The notes under the pieces: model-generated
The model's input: the letters and a program-made list of their open reading frames with translations, nothing else
Databases searched by the model: none
Told to the model about the DNA's origin: nothing
Shown here: positions 63,893 to 64,000 of the stretch, one piece after another
Layout: each line of letters opens with the position of its first letter
How positions within the stretch are numbered: position 1 is the stretch's first letter
NCBI RefSeq assembly: GCF_014174155.1
Contig: NZ_JABEQM010000004.1
Span: 124,001 to 188,000 of the forward strand
Reading direction: 5' to 3'
Source: Gluconacetobacter tumulisoli
Lineage (GTDB): Bacteria > Pseudomonadota > Alphaproteobacteria > Acetobacterales > Acetobacteraceae
DNA length: 64,000 nt
Program-made: the position numbers and the translations under genes

Positions 63893-64000
63893 TTGTCCGG
63901 CGGGTGACGCGACCGCCGGAATGGACGTCTCGCGAGGATGCGGCCCATGATGGGGGTGCCTCGCGGGGACGTGAAGTCCATCCACGCGCCAATGGGGCGG
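63893..64000 (+). other. Structured 5' leader or small RNA, incomplete
   Basis: Just after the promoter there are two strong helices. The first is CCGGCGG/CCGCCGG (63897-63903 with 63913-63919). The second is long: ATGGAC with GTCCAT (63921-63926, 63976-63981), GTC with GAC (63927-63929, 63968-63970) and CGCGAGG with CCTCGCG (63931-63937, 63959-63965), capped by CCCA/TGGG (63944-63954). A third stem, CGCC/GGCG, starts at 63987. I do not recognise SRP RNA, 6S, RNase P or tmRNA cores. No start codon is seen before the window ends. Confidence 0.5.

Noticed and set aside
1-64000. CRISPR arrays, insertion sequences, prophage genes, rRNA
   Set aside because: No spaced direct repeats, transposase, integrase or phage structural genes, and no rRNA signatures were seen.

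Overview
This 64 kb window is a high-GC, densely packed stretch of chromosome from an alphaproteobacterium, most likely an acetic acid bacterium (Acetobacteraceae, Gluconacetobacter/Komagataeibacter type). The evidence is the typical alphaproteobacterial gene neighbourhoods (scpA-scpB-tatB-tatC-serS; rluD followed by a promoter), alphaproteobacterial families (EipB/DUF1849, bacterial SUV3-like helicase, class II DAHP synthase, the S2P-CBS protease) and the predominance of GC-ending codons. There is no rRNA, CRISPR array, insertion sequence or recognisable prophage. Most of the window is core genome, with accessory genes placed between.

Layout. 1-8 kb: end of a possible carbonic anhydrase, a secreted EEP-fold nuclease/phosphatase, an aldo/keto reductase with a Nudix-fold protein, a 45-aa membrane peptide, a pair of probable Tat-exported proteins (YjlB-like cupin and a Rossmann reductase), HdeD, rpsD with a good promoter and terminator, and prfC. 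8-15 kb: an orphan sulfotransferase whose 3' end overlaps a MATE exporter, cysS-trmJ, then a two-gene GT1 glycosyltransferase plus stand-alone condensation-domain acyltransferase cassette. 15-25 kb: gltX-arsC, nicotinate phosphoribosyltransferase with a small conserved gene, class II DAHP synthase, a secreted small protein, ferredoxin-NADP reductase with glutathione reductase, and a SUV3-like helicase. 25-34 kb: one long minus-strand series dgt-argS-SPOR protein-scpA-scpB-tatB-tatC-serS, with erpA-xth divergent from dgt.

34-46 kb: a Trp/Gly-rich secreted protein, eipB-amino-acid permease, aspS, mtnA, htpG, a Nudix/DUF985-cupin pair, and an NCS2 purine-type permease overlapping a secreted protein with a possible chorismate-lyase-like fold. 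46-58 kb: a globin-coupled diguanylate cyclase (an O2-to-c-di-GMP sensor), a stand-alone LigD-type polymerase domain, an S2P-CBS membrane protease, a gamma-butyrobetaine-hydroxylase-like oxygenase with an MHS transporter, and a LysR regulator divergent from an EmrB-EmrA-NodT tripartite efflux operon. 58-62 kb: a small surface-polysaccharide island (Wzx-like flippase, GT4 and GT32 glycosyltransferases). 62-64 kb: tRNA-Glu(TTC), a hairpin-rich gap, a small membrane protein, an RluD-type pseudouridine synthase and, at the window edge, a promoter followed by a strongly folding transcript start.

Five aminoacyl-tRNA synthetases (Cys, Glu, Ser, Arg, Asp) and a tRNA-Glu lie within this window with rpsD, prfC, trmJ and rluD, so translation is the dominant housekeeping theme. 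The accessory theme is the cell surface and envelope (glycosylation, acylation, efflux, Tat export, EipB). The items most worth a second look are the GT1/condensation cassette, the heme-globin cyclase, the Tat-exported cupin/reductase pair, the tat locus without tatA, the exported chorismate-lyase-like protein beside a purine permease, and the structured RNA region after rluD.
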